64,000 nt of DNA from an uncultured Lachnospiraceae bacterium (GTDB lineage Bacteria > Bacillota > Clostridia > Lachnospirales > Lachnospiraceae): the NCBI GenBank assembly GCA_910577175.1, contig CAJTLU010000017.1:1-64000 (forward strand), written 5' to 3'. How positions within the stretch are numbered: position 1 is the first letter of the stretch; each line of letters opens with the position of its first letter. Shown here one piece after another: positions 42,256 through 51,527 of the stretch. Below the pieces are notes generated by a model. The model saw nothing but the letters and a program-made list of their open reading frames with translations. It was not told the DNA's origin and made no database searches. Made by a program: the position numbers and the translations under genes.

Positions 42256-42268
42256 GCATATCTTTTAC

Positions 42269-43636
42269 CTAAGCCTGCGGCTTTGCCGCCCTCACAACCG
42301 CCTTTCCCTTCCATGCCCCGCGCCGCCAGCGGATAAACGCTACCACCGCGCGCGTACACTCGTCTGCCGTCGTTCCAAGAAAAACGCCCGTCATTCCGAG
42401 GGAAAGCCATACCCCGCAGCCATAGCCTACCCCGATTCCGATTCCCCACATAGAGACTAACCCCATCAGCACCGGAAACAGGACGTCGCCCGCCGCCTTC
42501 ATACTGCTTATTAACACCAGATTCATCGTTCTTCCGATTTCCATGATAACCACGACAGCAAGCGTCTGCTGTACCAGAGGCACTACCTCCGCACTGTCCG
42601 TAAACAGCTTCAAGGTAAACGGGCAGAGCAGGCAGTTGAGCGCCGCAATACTGACCGCCACAGGAAGAGAAGTCCGCAGCGTCTTCATAACCCGCCAGTC
42701 CGCCGCCTCCTCCCGTCCGGCGCCGACCAGATGTCCTGTCACAATCTGCGTCGCCTGGGCAAGCGCATTGGAAAACACAACGGAAAACGACATCAGCGTA
42801 GTACAATATACTTTTGCGTTTACTGCCATTGCTCCCATCGGATTGATAAACGACAAAAGGATGAGCTGGTAAAAGGAATACGCAACATTTTCCCCTGCCG
42901 ACGGAATCCCGATTTTCAACAGCCGCACTAAAATCTCCTTCGGGAACGGGAACAGCAGCCGGAGGGACATCCTCCCGATTTGGTAACGGTAAAATATAAT
43001 GACAGAAACGGTCAGGGCAAGCACCCTCGCCGCCACCGTGGAAATTGCCACGCCTGCAACCCCGAGCTCCAGATGCTTTAACGGCCCGTACAGGAAAATA
43101 TAATTTCCCACAATATTCACAAGATTCACCATAAGCGAAATGTACATTCCCACCCTTGTATAGCCATGGCAGCGCAAAATCTGCACCATGACGTTATATG
43201 CCGCCTGCAGGAACAAAAGCCCGCCGACAATTCTCATATAGGTTACGGCATCCTCTCTCTGGAGCGCATCTACCTTCAAAAAATCCATCAGGCTCCCGCA
43301 AAAGAAAAATACAAACAGGCTCACAAGCAGTCCGAAGACCAGATTAAACGAAAACGACAACGTATAAATCCGGTTCATATCGTCCGTCTTCTTTGCCCCG
43401 AGATACTGCGCCACTACAACGCCGGTCGCCCCGGCAATCACCCCGAACATAATGATAAACAGACTCATCATCTGGTTTGCATTGCCTACGGCTCCGACCG
43501 CATTTTCAGAGTAACGGCTGATCATAATGGTATCTACGTTATTCAGCAGAATATTGAGCAGCATCTCTGCAAAAATCGGACCCGCCAGAAGAATCATCGG
43601 GGTCTTCTCACTGATTTCCATCGTTCCATGCTTCAT
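42269..43636 (-). CDS. MATE-family efflux transporter
   Basis: A 455-residue membrane protein with twelve predicted helices in two similar halves, using Na+ or H+ gradients to expel drugs or metabolites. The first half has FAEMLLNILLNNVDTIMISR and GVVVAQYLGA; the second has IGIPSAGENVAYSFYQLIL and ATQIVTGHLVGAGREEAAD, the repeated MATE motifs. ATG 43636 follows GGAGGAGTTTACCA; the frame upstream to 43720 has no ribosome site. The C-terminus is basic. It stands alone next to the AraC-controlled locus; a link to it is not shown. Confidence 0.92.
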   Translation of the reverse strand: MKHGTMEISEKTPMILLAGPIFAEMLLNILLNNVDTIMISRYSENAVGAVGNANQMMSLFIIMFGVIAGATGVVVAQYLGAKKTDDMNRIYTLSFSFNLVFGLLVSLFVFFFCGSLMDFLKVDALQREDAVTYMRIVGGLLFLQAAYNVMVQILRCHGYTRVGMYISLMVNLVNIVGNYIFLYGPLKHLELGVAGVAISTVAARVLALTVSVIIFYRYQIGRMSLRLLFPFPKEILVRLLKIGIPSAGENVAYSFYQLILLSFINPMGAMAVNAKVYCTTLMSFSVVFSNALAQATQIVTGHLVGAGREEAADWRVMKTLRTSLPVAVSIAALNCLLCPFTLKLFTDSAEVVPLVQQTLAVVVIMEIGRTMNLVLISSMKAAGDVLFPVLMGLVSMWGIGIGVGYGCGVWLSLGMTGVFLGTTADECTRAVVAFIRWRRGAWKGKAVVRAAKPQA

Positions 43637-43871
43637 TGGTAAACTCCTCCAGACCTTTTCGCCTTCCTCGGAACGCGACTCTGTTTTCCCTACTATACCT
43701 CGATTTTTCCAAGACTGCAAGCAAAAATCTGCAAATATTTATATTTTGTTCTTTTGTTCATTTTATTATATTTCTTTCTATTTGCCTGTACCTTGCATAT
43801 TTTTTGCCATTTCAAGGCATCCTTCTCTTTTCTGCAAGAGATTCATTTTTTTACATTTTTGTTTCTATTTC

Positions 43872-44075
43872 CTATTCGAAGTTATCTCCCAAACGGCTGA
43901 TAAAGCGCTCCATCTCCTCCTTGCTGTGCTGGTTCCTGCTTGCCTCTATGACCGCGCGCTTTTCCTCGTCATTCATTCCGGCAAAGCTGTTCATTGCCTT
44001 TGTATTCGCCGCCAGGGACAGTCCGAAGCCTATCGGCATATCATCGCGGATTCCTTCTTTTTTCTCCTTTTCCAT
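43872..44075 (-). CDS. Small conserved protein after the AraC gene
   Basis: A 67-residue hydrophilic protein. It starts MEKEKKEGIRDDMPIGFGLS and continues with NSFAGMNDEEKRAVIEASRN and a helical C-terminus. The start ATG has GGAGGTATTCC upstream, and it lies 43 nt after the AraC-type gene on the same strand, so both may be on one transcript. It has no recognisable domain, membrane segment or cysteine. It resembles small uncharacterised Lachnospiraceae proteins in character. The 235 bp between it and the MATE gene are AT-rich and without a gene. Confidence 0.7.
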   Translation of the reverse strand: MEKEKKEGIRDDMPIGFGLSLAANTKAMNSFAGMNDEEKRAVIEASRNQHSKEEMERFISRLGDNFE

Positions 44076-44118
44076 GGAATACCTCCTTTCCCTTCCAGTA
44101 TTCCACGCGGCCGCAAAA

Positions 44119-44970
44119 CTATTCAGAAGACGGCGCTCCGGCACCGTGCCCGCGGACGGACTGCTCATAAAACTGCTGCTTTTGCCACCTGCCCGGTGAA
44201 ACCTTGAAATGCCGCCGGAACTGCTTGGAAAATTCCAGCGGGTCGTCGTACCCGACACAGAGTGCCGCCTCCTTAATCGAAATCTCCTTCTTTTTTAAAT
44301 GTTGCGCCGCCGTTTCCATCTTCAGCTTTAACAGATACTGCTGCGGGCTCTGGCCCTTTTGTTCGCGGAAAATGCGGCTTAGGTAGCTGCGGTTAATGCC
44401 CGCATAGGCGGCCAGCTCCGTTACCCTGATTTTCTTATGCAGGTTCATACGCATATACGCCTCACATTTCCGAACATAGGTACTGCCTCCTCCGGTCTCC
44501 TGCATGCGTCCGGCTGTCATTGCATGAAGCACCCCCCAGAGCTTCCCCATGATAAGGGAAAACTCCGCATGGCCTGCCGCAGTCAGCGAACAGACCGCCC
44601 TCCCGACCTCTCCGTCTGTATCGGAGAGCACCGGCGTTTCTTTTGAAAATCCGGCTGCCAGAAGCACTTCCTCGCAAAACGCGCCGGAAAACTCCAGCCA
44701 GCGGTACATCCACGGCTCCTTTTTGTCTGCCTCATAATAGGCAAGCTGCCCCGGATAAATCAGAAAATACTGCCCAGCCTCTATCTCGTACCGTTTCCCC
44801 TCTGCAAGCAGATATCCTCTGCCGCTGTATACATAATGAAGAAAATAGAAATTGCGGATACACGGGCCGTACCCGTACCCGCCGTCACATTCCTGCTCCC
44901 CGTACTGTAACGGGTAAATATCCTGCGGCAGCAGCCCCGTGTCCGCATACCATACATGAAACAAGCCCAT
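44119..44970 (-). CDS. AraC-family regulator of the glycoside locus
   Basis: A 283-residue regulator. The N-terminal cupin-like sensor domain (about 20-100) includes HYVYSGRGYLLAEGKRYEI and AGQYFLIYPGQLAYYEADK. The C-terminal double helix-turn-helix (about 175-275) has IRVTELAAYAGINRSYLSRI, FREQKGQSPQQYLLKLKMET and the second repeat CVGYDDPLEFSKQFRRHFKV. I take ATG 44970, as AGGAGG is 7 nt upstream; ATG two codons earlier is too close. It is divergent from the GH27-GH43-esterase genes and is probably their activator in response to an oligosaccharide. Confidence 0.9.
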   Translation of the reverse strand: MGLFHVWYADTGLLPQDIYPLQYGEQECDGGYGYGPCIRNFYFLHYVYSGRGYLLAEGKRYEIEAGQYFLIYPGQLAYYEADKKEPWMYRWLEFSGAFCEEVLLAAGFSKETPVLSDTDGEVGRAVCSLTAAGHAEFSLIMGKLWGVLHAMTAGRMQETGGGSTYVRKCEAYMRMNLHKKIRVTELAAYAGINRSYLSRIFREQKGQSPQQYLLKLKMETAAQHLKKKEISIKEAALCVGYDDPLEFSKQFRRHFKVSPGRWQKQQFYEQSVRGHGAGAPSSE

Positions 44971-45103
44971 CGCCATTCCTCCTCTTTTCTGATATATCAC
45001 ATTTTCCCATGTTGTGTCAACATTTTACTATTTCAAAAGCTCCTGTAGAATCGTACACTAAAGGCAGGATAAAACAAACCAAGGATATGAAAGGAGTTTT
45101 CTT

Positions 45104-46369
45104 ATGGTCGCAAAAACACCGCCTATGGGCTGGAACAGCTGGGACTGCTACGGAGCCGCAGTCACGGAGGACATCGTCAGGGCAAACGCCCGCTTTATGG
45201 CAGAGAATCTGAAGCAATACGGCTGGGAATATATCGTTGTCGATATCCAGTGGTACGAGCCGACGGCAGAAAGCCACTACTATCACAAATTTACCGAACT
45301 CTGCATGGATGAGTATTCGAGGCTTCTTCCGGCGGAGAACCGCTTTCCGTCTTCCGCGGATGGAAAGGGCTTTGCCCCGCTTGCCGACTATGTCCACTCT
45401 CTCGGATTAAAGTTCGGCATCCACATTATGCGCGGCATTCCACGCCAGGCAGCCCATCAGAACACGCCGGTCTTAGGGACGTCGCAGACAGCGAGGGAAA
45501 TTGCCGCCCAGAGCAGCATTTGCGACTGGAATACGGACATGTACGGCGTCGACTGCTCCAAGGAGGGCGCGCAGGCCTATTATGACAGCCTTTTTACTCT
45601 CTATGCCTCCTGGGGCGTTGATTTTGTCAAAGTAGACGACATCTGCCGCGGCTATCCGGTTGCCGAGGTAGAGGCAATCGCCGCTGCCATCCGGCACTGC
45701 GGACGCGAGATGGTGCTTTCCCTTTCTCCGGGACCGGCACGCCTCGATATGGCAGAGCATATGAAGCAGTACACCAATATGTGGCGTATTACCGACGACT
45801 TCTGGGACAGATGGGAGCTTCTCTACAATATGTTCGAGCGCGCGGAAAAATGGTGCATCCATTCCGGCATTGCCGCAGACCACGGGCACTGGCCGGATGC
45901 GGACATGCTGCCAATCGGCCCGATTAACCAGGTCTATGACAAGGCAAACCGCACCCGGTTTACTAAGGAGGAGCAGCGCACGATGCTCACGCTCTGGAGC
46001 ATCCTCCGTTCCCCGCTTATCATCGGCGGCGACATGACCGGCTTCGATGCGTTTACCATGAGTCTTGTCACGAACCCGGCGCTGATCGAGGTTGTAAAGC
46101 ATACGCATTCCGCCCATCCGCTCTATCGTAAAAAGGATGAAAAAGGTGAAATCTGTGCCTGGAGCGCTGTCTACGAAAACGGCGACCTTTGTATTGCGTT
46201 GTTCAATCTCGGGGAGGAACCGGCTCCCGTTACTGCCATCCTTCCGTTTGGCGATACGTTTACCTGCTGCGACATCTGGAACCAGCAGACCGTATCCTCC
46301 GTACAAAAGGAACTTGGCGCCACGCTCCCACCGCACGGTTCTGCAATGTTCCGCCTGTCTCCTATATAA
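45104..46369 (+). CDS. GH27 alpha-galactosidase / arabinopyranosidase
   Basis: A 421-residue retaining glycosidase without signal peptide, so it should act inside the cell on imported oligosaccharides. It opens with AKTPPMGWNSWDCYGAAVTE, the GH27 signature. The nucleophile Asp is in DFVKVDDIC (near residue 183), and the acid/base Asp is in WRITDDFWDRW (near residue 230). The C-terminal beta domain is present, ending at a proline-rich HGSAMFRLSP. GH27 covers alpha-galactosidase and beta-L-arabinopyranosidase, and sequence alone does not settle which. The start follows AAAGGAGTTTTCTT. It is the first gene of the locus divergent from the AraC regulator. Confidence 0.93.
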   Translation: MVAKTPPMGWNSWDCYGAAVTEDIVRANARFMAENLKQYGWEYIVVDIQWYEPTAESHYYHKFTELCMDEYSRLLPAENRFPSSADGKGFAPLADYVHSLGLKFGIHIMRGIPRQAAHQNTPVLGTSQTAREIAAQSSICDWNTDMYGVDCSKEGAQAYYDSLFTLYASWGVDFVKVDDICRGYPVAEVEAIAAAIRHCGREMVLSLSPGPARLDMAEHMKQYTNMWRITDDFWDRWELLYNMFERAEKWCIHSGIAADHGHWPDADMLPIGPINQVYDKANRTRFTKEEQRTMLTLWSILRSPLIIGGDMTGFDAFTMSLVTNPALIEVVKHTHSAHPLYRKKDEKGEICAWSAVYENGDLCIALFNLGEEPAPVTAILPFGDTFTCCDIWNQQTVSSVQKELGATLPPHGSAMFRLSPI

Positions 46370-46431
46370 TTATTTGAACATTTTATTCCGATTTTCGGAG
46401 AAGGGTTCTTTTTCGTTTGTTTCCTGATTGA

Positions 46432-46471
46432 CATCCTCCTGAATCTCCTATATAGTAGATTCAGGGGGATG
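46432..46471 (+). terminator. Hairpin between GH27 and GH43 genes
   Basis: CATCCTCCTGAATCT pairs with AGATTCAGGGGGATG (one mismatch) around a 10-nt loop, followed by CTTCATTTTC. It could be a partial terminator, letting some transcription reach the GH43 and esterase genes. Confidence 0.65.
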
Positions 46472-46533
46472 CTTCATTTTCTCCCTTCAAAGAAAAGTTA
46501 TTCCAATTTATTAAGCAAACGGAGGTATTTTTT

Positions 46534-47973
46534 ATGGCAGCAGAACAATCGAAAAACGCACTGAATCCTTATCTCCCGTCCTGGGAATACATTCCGGACG
46601 GCGAGCCTTATGTCTTTGACGGCCGGGTTTATGTCTACGGTTCACATGACCTTTTCAACGGCTATGTATTCTGTCTCGGAGACTACGTCTGCTGGTCGGC
46701 GCCGGTCGATGACCTCGGAAACTGGAGATATGAGGGCGTCATTTACCCAAAAACCGCGGACCCGTTAAACCGCGACGGCAAAATGTGCCTGTATGCGCCT
46801 GATGTGACCATCGGTCCTGACGGACGTTACTATCTTTACTATGTTTTAGACCACGTTTCGGTCGTTTCGGTTGCTGTCTGTGACACTCCGGCAGGCAAAT
46901 ACGAGTTTTACGGCTATGTCCATTATGAGGACGGAACACGTCTTGGCGAAAAGCCGGGAGATGAGCCGCAGTTTGACCCGGGCGTCCTGACCGAAAACGG
47001 AAAAACATATCTGTATACCGGCTTTTGCGGCAGAGGCGACAAGAGCAGAAGCGGCGCTATGGTTACGGTGCTTGCTTCCGATATGCTGACGATTCTTAAG
47101 GCTCCGTTTTTCGTTGCGCCGGGCAGCGAATACAGTGCCGGAACCGGCTTTGAAGGACACGCATTTTTTGAAGCCCCGTCCATCCGCAAAATCGGCGATA
47201 CCTACTACTTTATCTATTCCTCCGAGGTCATGCACGAGCTCTGCTACGCAACTGCAAAGAGCCCGACGGAAAAGTTTACCTACGGCGGCGTCATTGTCAG
47301 CAACTGCGATTTACATATTTCCACCTATAAGCCTGCGGACATGCCTGCGGCATACGGCGCAAACAACCACGGCAGCATTGTGCAGATTCTCGATAAGTGG
47401 TACATTTTCTATCACCGCCATACCAACGGCACCTGGTACAGCAGGCAGGGCTGCGCCGAGGAAATCAAAGTGCTTGCGGACGGCACGATTCCGCAGGTTG
47501 AAATTACCTCCTGCGGCTTAAACGGCGGACCGCTTCCGGGACACGGCGAATATCCTGCTTATCTTGCCTGCAATCTCTTTACCGATACGCCAAGCATGTA
47601 TGTCGGCGGGGACCGCTATCCGAAGGTAATGCAGGACGGCAGGGACGGCGATGAGGAAACCGGGTATCTTGCCAATATGCAGAACTCTGCTACAGCAGGC
47701 TTTAAATACTTCTCCTGTAAAGGCGTAACTGCCGTTGCCCTTACTACCCGCGGCTATGCAGGCGGCACCTTTGAAATAAAAACCGCATGGGACGGAGAAG
47801 TCCTTGCAAGCCTGCACATTCCGTTTTCTAACATCTGGGAGCGGCAGGTTGTCCCGGTCCGGATTCCGGACGGCGTTCATGCCATTTATCTGACCTACCG
47901 CGGCGGCGGAAATGTCAGCCTTAAGTCCTTTGAACTGCTGACTGCGGAAGATAACGCCGCGCTTTCAAACTAA
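46534..47973 (+). CDS. GH43-family arabinofuranosidase/xylosidase with C-terminal CBM-like domain
   Basis: A 479-residue five-bladed propeller enzyme without signal peptide. The catalytic base Asp lies in YIPDGEPYVFDGRVYVYGSH, the second Asp in QFDPGVLTENGKTYLY, and the catalytic Glu in HAFFEAPSIRKIGDTYYF. From about residue 350 a beta-rich module (TAGFKYFSCKGVTAV to NVSLKSFELL) looks like a CBM6-type domain. GH43 enzymes of this type remove arabinose or xylose from plant glycans. Start ATG follows ACGGAGGTATTTTTT. It is followed by an esterase gene after 18 nt, so the two form one unit. Confidence 0.92.
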   Translation: MAAEQSKNALNPYLPSWEYIPDGEPYVFDGRVYVYGSHDLFNGYVFCLGDYVCWSAPVDDLGNWRYEGVIYPKTADPLNRDGKMCLYAPDVTIGPDGRYYLYYVLDHVSVVSVAVCDTPAGKYEFYGYVHYEDGTRLGEKPGDEPQFDPGVLTENGKTYLYTGFCGRGDKSRSGAMVTVLASDMLTILKAPFFVAPGSEYSAGTGFEGHAFFEAPSIRKIGDTYYFIYSSEVMHELCYATAKSPTEKFTYGGVIVSNCDLHISTYKPADMPAAYGANNHGSIVQILDKWYIFYHRHTNGTWYSRQGCAEEIKVLADGTIPQVEITSCGLNGGPLPGHGEYPAYLACNLFTDTPSMYVGGDRYPKVMQDGRDGDEETGYLANMQNSATAGFKYFSCKGVTAVALTTRGYAGGTFEIKTAWDGEVLASLHIPFSNIWERQVVPVRIPDGVHAIYLTYRGGGNVSLKSFELLTAEDNAALSN

Positions 47974-47991
47974 ACCGGAAAGGAGACGCCT

Positions 47992-49515
47992 ATGCTTCGT
48001 ACAGCAAAAACTGAAAATGGATTGGTCAGGGGATTACCGGCGGCAGACCCGCGTGTGACCTCCTTTAAAGGGATTCCGTTTGCCGCACCGCCGGTAGGGG
48101 AAAACCGTTTCAGGGCGCCGCAGCCATGTCAGAACTGGGAAGGCACCCTGGATGCTTACCGCTTTGCTCCGATTTCCATACAGGATACGCCGGGGCTCGG
48201 CACCGATATTTACTGCCGCGAGTGGCACGTTGACCCGGAAACCCCGATGAGCGAGGATTGTCTTTACCTGAATGTCTGGACCAACGCGAAAACAACCGGC
48301 GATAAGCTTCCGGTTCTGGTCTGGTTTTTCGGCGGCGCATTCCAGTGGGGCTATCCGTCGGAGATGGAATTTGACGGCGAGCGCATCGCAAGACGCGGCG
48401 TCATTGTCGTTACTGTAAATTACCGCCTGAACCTGTTCGGCTTTCTGGCACATCCGGAACTGACGAAAGAGCAGCCGGACGCCCCGACGAACTTCGGCCT
48501 TCTGGACCAGCAGGCAGGCATAAAATGGGTTATCCGCAACATCAAAGAATTTGGCGGCGACCCGGAAAATATTACGATTGCCGGACAGTCCGCAGGAGGC
48601 GGCAGCGTCATGGCACAGCTTACCAGCCCGTTGAACAAGGGGCTCTTCCAAAGAGCCATTGTGATGAGCGGAATTATCCGCAGCCCTTACGGAGCTTCCC
48701 CTATCGCTCCCCCGCTGCCGTTACGGGATGCCGAGGAGCAGGGCAGGGCATTCCTGGAATTTGCAGGTATTTCCAGTCTCTCAGAGGCACGGAAGCTGGA
48801 TGCCTCCTATCTGCTGCAAAAGTATAACGAGTTTGCAGCAGCACACTCCCGTATGTATACCGTACAGGACGGCGTCTTTTCGGTCGGCGACCCGATTGCG
48901 CTTTACGCCGCAAACCGCCACGTCGGCGTACCGGTGATGGCAGGAAACACAAGCAATGAGTTCTTAAGCTTTCTCCCTGCCGCAGACGAAACGGAGCTTA
49001 AAGAGCAGGCAGCCGCTCTGTTCGGCAGCCGCGCGGAGGAGTTCCTTGCCTTCCCGGAAGCCTCGGTGCGGTACGGCGACCACGGCTACGCGCCGGTCAG
49101 CGGTATTGAATGCAAAATAAAGGATTTGTTTCTCCAGAACCAGAAGAACGGAAACAAAGAAAACTGCTACTATTACCGTTTCGACGCCGACATCCCGGGG
49201 TGGGACAATCCGGGCAATTTCCACTCCGTGGAGCTCTGGTTTTTCTTTGAGACGCTTGCCAAGTGCTGGCGTCCGTTCGAGGGGCGTCATTACGACCTTG
49301 CACGGCATATGTGCAATTATATGACGAACTTCATCAAAACCGGCAACCCGAACGGCACCGACCACAACGGCAATCCGATGCCGGAATGGAACAGCTATAC
49401 AAAGGAGCACCCGGCGGAAATGACCTTCCGCACCGACGGCCTTGTCACCGGGGAACGGCAGGAATCTCCGTTTATCTCGTTCCTGATGGAACAGGTCCAT
49501 AACCGGCAGGCGTAG
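47992..49515 (+). CDS. Type-B carboxylesterase
   Basis: A 507-residue alpha/beta-hydrolase of the carboxylesterase/para-nitrobenzyl-esterase family without signal peptide. The nucleophile is in GQSAGGGSV, the acidic member in NTSNEFLSF, and the His in NFHSVELWFFF. The oxyanion loop reads WFFGGAFQWG, with Phe where many relatives have His-Gly-Gly-Gly. SEDCLYLNVW is the second family signature. Lying directly behind a GH43 gene, it may remove acetyl or feruloyl groups from plant glycan fragments; that is context inference. Start ATG follows AAAGGAGACGCCT, and a strong terminator follows. Confidence 0.9.
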   Translation: MLRTAKTENGLVRGLPAADPRVTSFKGIPFAAPPVGENRFRAPQPCQNWEGTLDAYRFAPISIQDTPGLGTDIYCREWHVDPETPMSEDCLYLNVWTNAKTTGDKLPVLVWFFGGAFQWGYPSEMEFDGERIARRGVIVVTVNYRLNLFGFLAHPELTKEQPDAPTNFGLLDQQAGIKWVIRNIKEFGGDPENITIAGQSAGGGSVMAQLTSPLNKGLFQRAIVMSGIIRSPYGASPIAPPLPLRDAEEQGRAFLEFAGISSLSEARKLDASYLLQKYNEFAAAHSRMYTVQDGVFSVGDPIALYAANRHVGVPVMAGNTSNEFLSFLPAADETELKEQAAALFGSRAEEFLAFPEASVRYGDHGYAPVSGIECKIKDLFLQNQKNGNKENCYYYRFDADIPGWDNPGNFHSVELWFFFETLAKCWRPFEGRHYDLARHMCNYMTNFIKTGNPNGTDHNGNPMPEWNSYTKEHPAEMTFRTDGLVTGERQESPFISFLMEQVHNRQA

Positions 49516-49544
49516 GGCACGGCGCCGTTTACGACACAGCTTAA

Positions 49545-49591
49545 CACCGCCTTATTTCAGGAAGCGTTGCGCTTTCCAAAATAAGGCGGTG
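49545..49591 (+). terminator. Terminator of the GH27-GH43-esterase locus
   Basis: CACCGCCTTATTT and AAATAAGGCGGTG form a perfect 13-bp stem, with a nested GGAA-GCG/CGC-TTCC stem, followed by CTGTCTTTTATTCC. It resembles part of the 27.3-kb element: GCGTTGCGC and AAAATAAGGC occur in both. Confidence 0.85.
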
Positions 49592-49649
49592 GAAACTGTC
49601 TTTTATTCCACATAATTTAAAATAGCAAAAGGCTCATCTTCTGTCAGGA

Positions 49650-49800
49650 AACCATATATACTATCTCGCTTGCACAGCCAGCCACAGTCCCATCGCCTTC
49701 AGGTGCTCCAGTAACTGATATACCTCCGGATTGACATATGAAAAGACAGCAGGCAGGCTGCCTACTGTCCTTAACAATATCGATGTATTTGAGAAACTGG
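49650..49800 (-). pseudogene. Probable 3' remnant of a lost gene
   Basis: On the minus strand one frame reads VFSYVNPEVYQLLEHLKAMG and on to GLWLAVQAR and a TAG stop near 49663. The pattern looks like real protein (amphipathic helix, conserved-looking VNPEVYQLLEH), but there is no start or ribosome site. I see it as a gene end left after rearrangement. The family is not recognised. Confidence 0.35.
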
Positions 49801-49803
49801 AAA

Positions 49804-50250
49804 TTATACATGCGCCTCAATAATGCGTACACTGGTGCCAAGAACGTTTTCGATGGCATCTATTATCTTGTTATCAATAGGTTGTGAGGGATTAAAAATG
49901 CTAATCAAGGCGGAAGCAAATCCGCAAGGGAAAAAGTAGTCTAAATCATTGAGGGATATAAATCTTTTACAACAGGGCATTTCGGTTTTAAGTGATGTAA
50001 ATTCACATCCAGCGGCTTTATCCATAGCATCTCCCCACCACTCAAAATCAAGTTCTGTGCTACATTCCGGGCAAGAAATTCTTTCAAGATTTTCTCCGCA
50101 ATCAACAAATACCGGCATTTCATTGATTTCCACTTCAATAAAATCACAATGTATCTGCGTTTGGAGAAAAGACTTTGCTGATTGTAGCGTCAAGTCCGAA
50201 ACTTTATAAAAGGGGTCTTTAGGGATTATCTTCATAATACAATCCGACAT
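49804..50250 (-). CDS. Uncharacterised cysteine-containing protein (immunity-like)
   Basis: A 148-residue cytoplasmic protein. The centre has a zinc-knuckle-like pair CPEC (near residue 60) and a later CC with GDAMDKAAGCEF between them. The C-terminus is helical with LISIFNPSQPIDNKIIDAIE. Composition and size resemble small immunity proteins found behind toxin genes, but no toxin is adjacent. The start ATG follows GGAGGTGCTTTC. The GC content is lower than the core genes, which supports foreign origin. Confidence 0.65.
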   Translation of the reverse strand: MSDCIMKIIPKDPFYKVSDLTLQSAKSFLQTQIHCDFIEVEINEMPVFVDCGENLERISCPECSTELDFEWWGDAMDKAAGCEFTSLKTEMPCCKRFISLNDLDYFFPCGFASALISIFNPSQPIDNKIIDAIENVLGTSVRIIEAHV

Positions 50251-50503
50251 GAAAGCACCTCCGTAATATATTCCGTTTTACTTGATAAGTATAGCATATC
50301 CCAATACGAATGTCTATTGTACACTTTGGGACAAAATGTCTCGAAGTACAGCCTCCCATGTTAGCTTTTGTGGAACGAATAGGGCGCAGGACATAGAAAC
50401 ATCCCCCTGCTGAACGCAATCGGAAACCCTTGATACAAGCTTACAACTCATATCACAAAAATAGTTACCATACATAGATGAGTTTTTCCACTTTTTCAAA
50501 TGA

Positions 50504-50535
50504 AGCAGCGGCATTAGCTTTCGCCAATGCCGCTT
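50504..50535 (-). terminator. Terminator of the GH43 gene at 50.6 kb
   Basis: On the minus strand, AGCGGCATTGGC-GAAA-GCTAATGCCGCT forms a 12-bp near-perfect hairpin, followed by GCTTCATTTG. It lies about 50 nt past the stop codon. Between 50250 and 50504 no gene is supported. Confidence 0.7.
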
Positions 50536-50582
50536 CCGATTTGTAAGCAGGTTTATGTAGGTTTTAACTATATCTCCGCACC

Positions 50583-51527
50583 CTACTTTATTTCCTCTAC
50601 CCCGTCGCATTTTTCAATGGTATCGATGGAGCCGTCTTCATTGTAATGAAATTCGGCAACACAGACGGAACGTTGGAACAAATTGCCGCCCGGAAGGTCA
50701 CCGGTATGGTAAAACAGATACGAATGCCCCTTGAAATCTACAATTCCGGGATGATTCGTAAACACGCCGCCCTCCTCGGTCATCAGTACGCCGCCGTAAA
50801 CCCAAGGGCCGGTCGGTCCCGTGGAGGTAGAATATGCAAGATGCTCATTCTGCTTCCCCTCTCCGAAAGCCGCATAAACCATATAGTAAATACCATTTCT
50901 CTTGTAGAACCACGGACCCTCGCCATAAGTCGTACCGGTCATATGGCTGCCCTTTGCAAAGGACTCCTCCGTCATTGGAACCTTCACCACGCCTACTGTC
51001 TTGTCATAGGTAATCATGTCCTCGTTTAAAAGAACATACCGGAGCTCCGGATTTCCAAAGTAAAGATAGGCCTGTCCGTCGTCATCAATAAAAACAGTAG
51101 GGTCAATATCGTTCCAGTCACCTTCATCCACAATCGGATGATCCTTAAGGTCCTTGAACGGTCCCGTCGGGCTGTCCGATATACCGACCGCAATCGCCAT
51201 CCCGCCGTTCTTCTTATGTACCGGGCAATAGAGATAGAACTTTCCGTTACGCGCTACCGCCTGCGGCGCCCATGCCCTGTCGTCCGCCCAGCTGATATCG
51301 TCCAACGAGAAAACCTCGCCGTGATCCGTCCAGTTCACCATGTCCTTTGTAGAAAAGCAATGCCAGTTCACCATCGTATAAAAATTGTTGGCCAGAGTAT
51401 CCTCATCGTGTGAGGTGTAGAGATACAGCGTATCCCCGTAAACCATCGGCGCCGGGTCCGCCGTGTAAATTGATGTGATAATCGGGTTCTTACGAAATCC
51501 CGGGGTTGAGTTTTCCTTATCTTCCAT
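50583..51527 (-). CDS. GH43-family arabinofuranosidase
   Basis: A 314-residue complete GH43 enzyme without signal peptide. The catalytic base is in IYTADPAPMVYGDTLYLYTS, the pKa-modulating Asp in WNDIDPTVFIDDDGQAYLYF, and the catalytic Glu in TYGEGPWFYKRNGIYYMVY. It resembles exo-acting alpha-arabinofuranosidases. It has its own start, ATG 51527 with ACGGAGGTATGCT upstream, and its own promoter at 51559-51586. The same frame stays open upstream into a membrane-protein gene (to 52202), giving a potential 539-residue fusion. The internal signals make me prefer the shorter protein. Confidence 0.85.
   Translation of the reverse strand: MEDKENSTPGFRKNPIITSIYTADPAPMVYGDTLYLYTSHDEDTLANNFYTMVNWHCFSTKDMVNWTDHGEVFSLDDISWADDRAWAPQAVARNGKFYLYCPVHKKNGGMAIAVGISDSPTGPFKDLKDHPIVDEGDWNDIDPTVFIDDDGQAYLYFGNPELRYVLLNEDMITYDKTVGVVKVPMTEESFAKGSHMTGTTYGEGPWFYKRNGIYYMVYAAFGEGKQNEHLAYSTSTGPTGPWVYGGVLMTEEGGVFTNHPGIVDFKGHSYLFYHTGDLPGGNLFQRSVCVAEFHYNEDGSIDTIEKCDGVEEIK

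Noticed and set aside
45473..46336. 287-codon minus-strand frame
   Set aside because: Antisense to the GH27 gene, which has intact catalytic motifs; no ribosome site.
50314..50610. 98-codon minus-strand frame
   Set aside because: It spans the GH43 terminator hairpin and the end of the GH43 gene, and has no family likeness or ribosome site.
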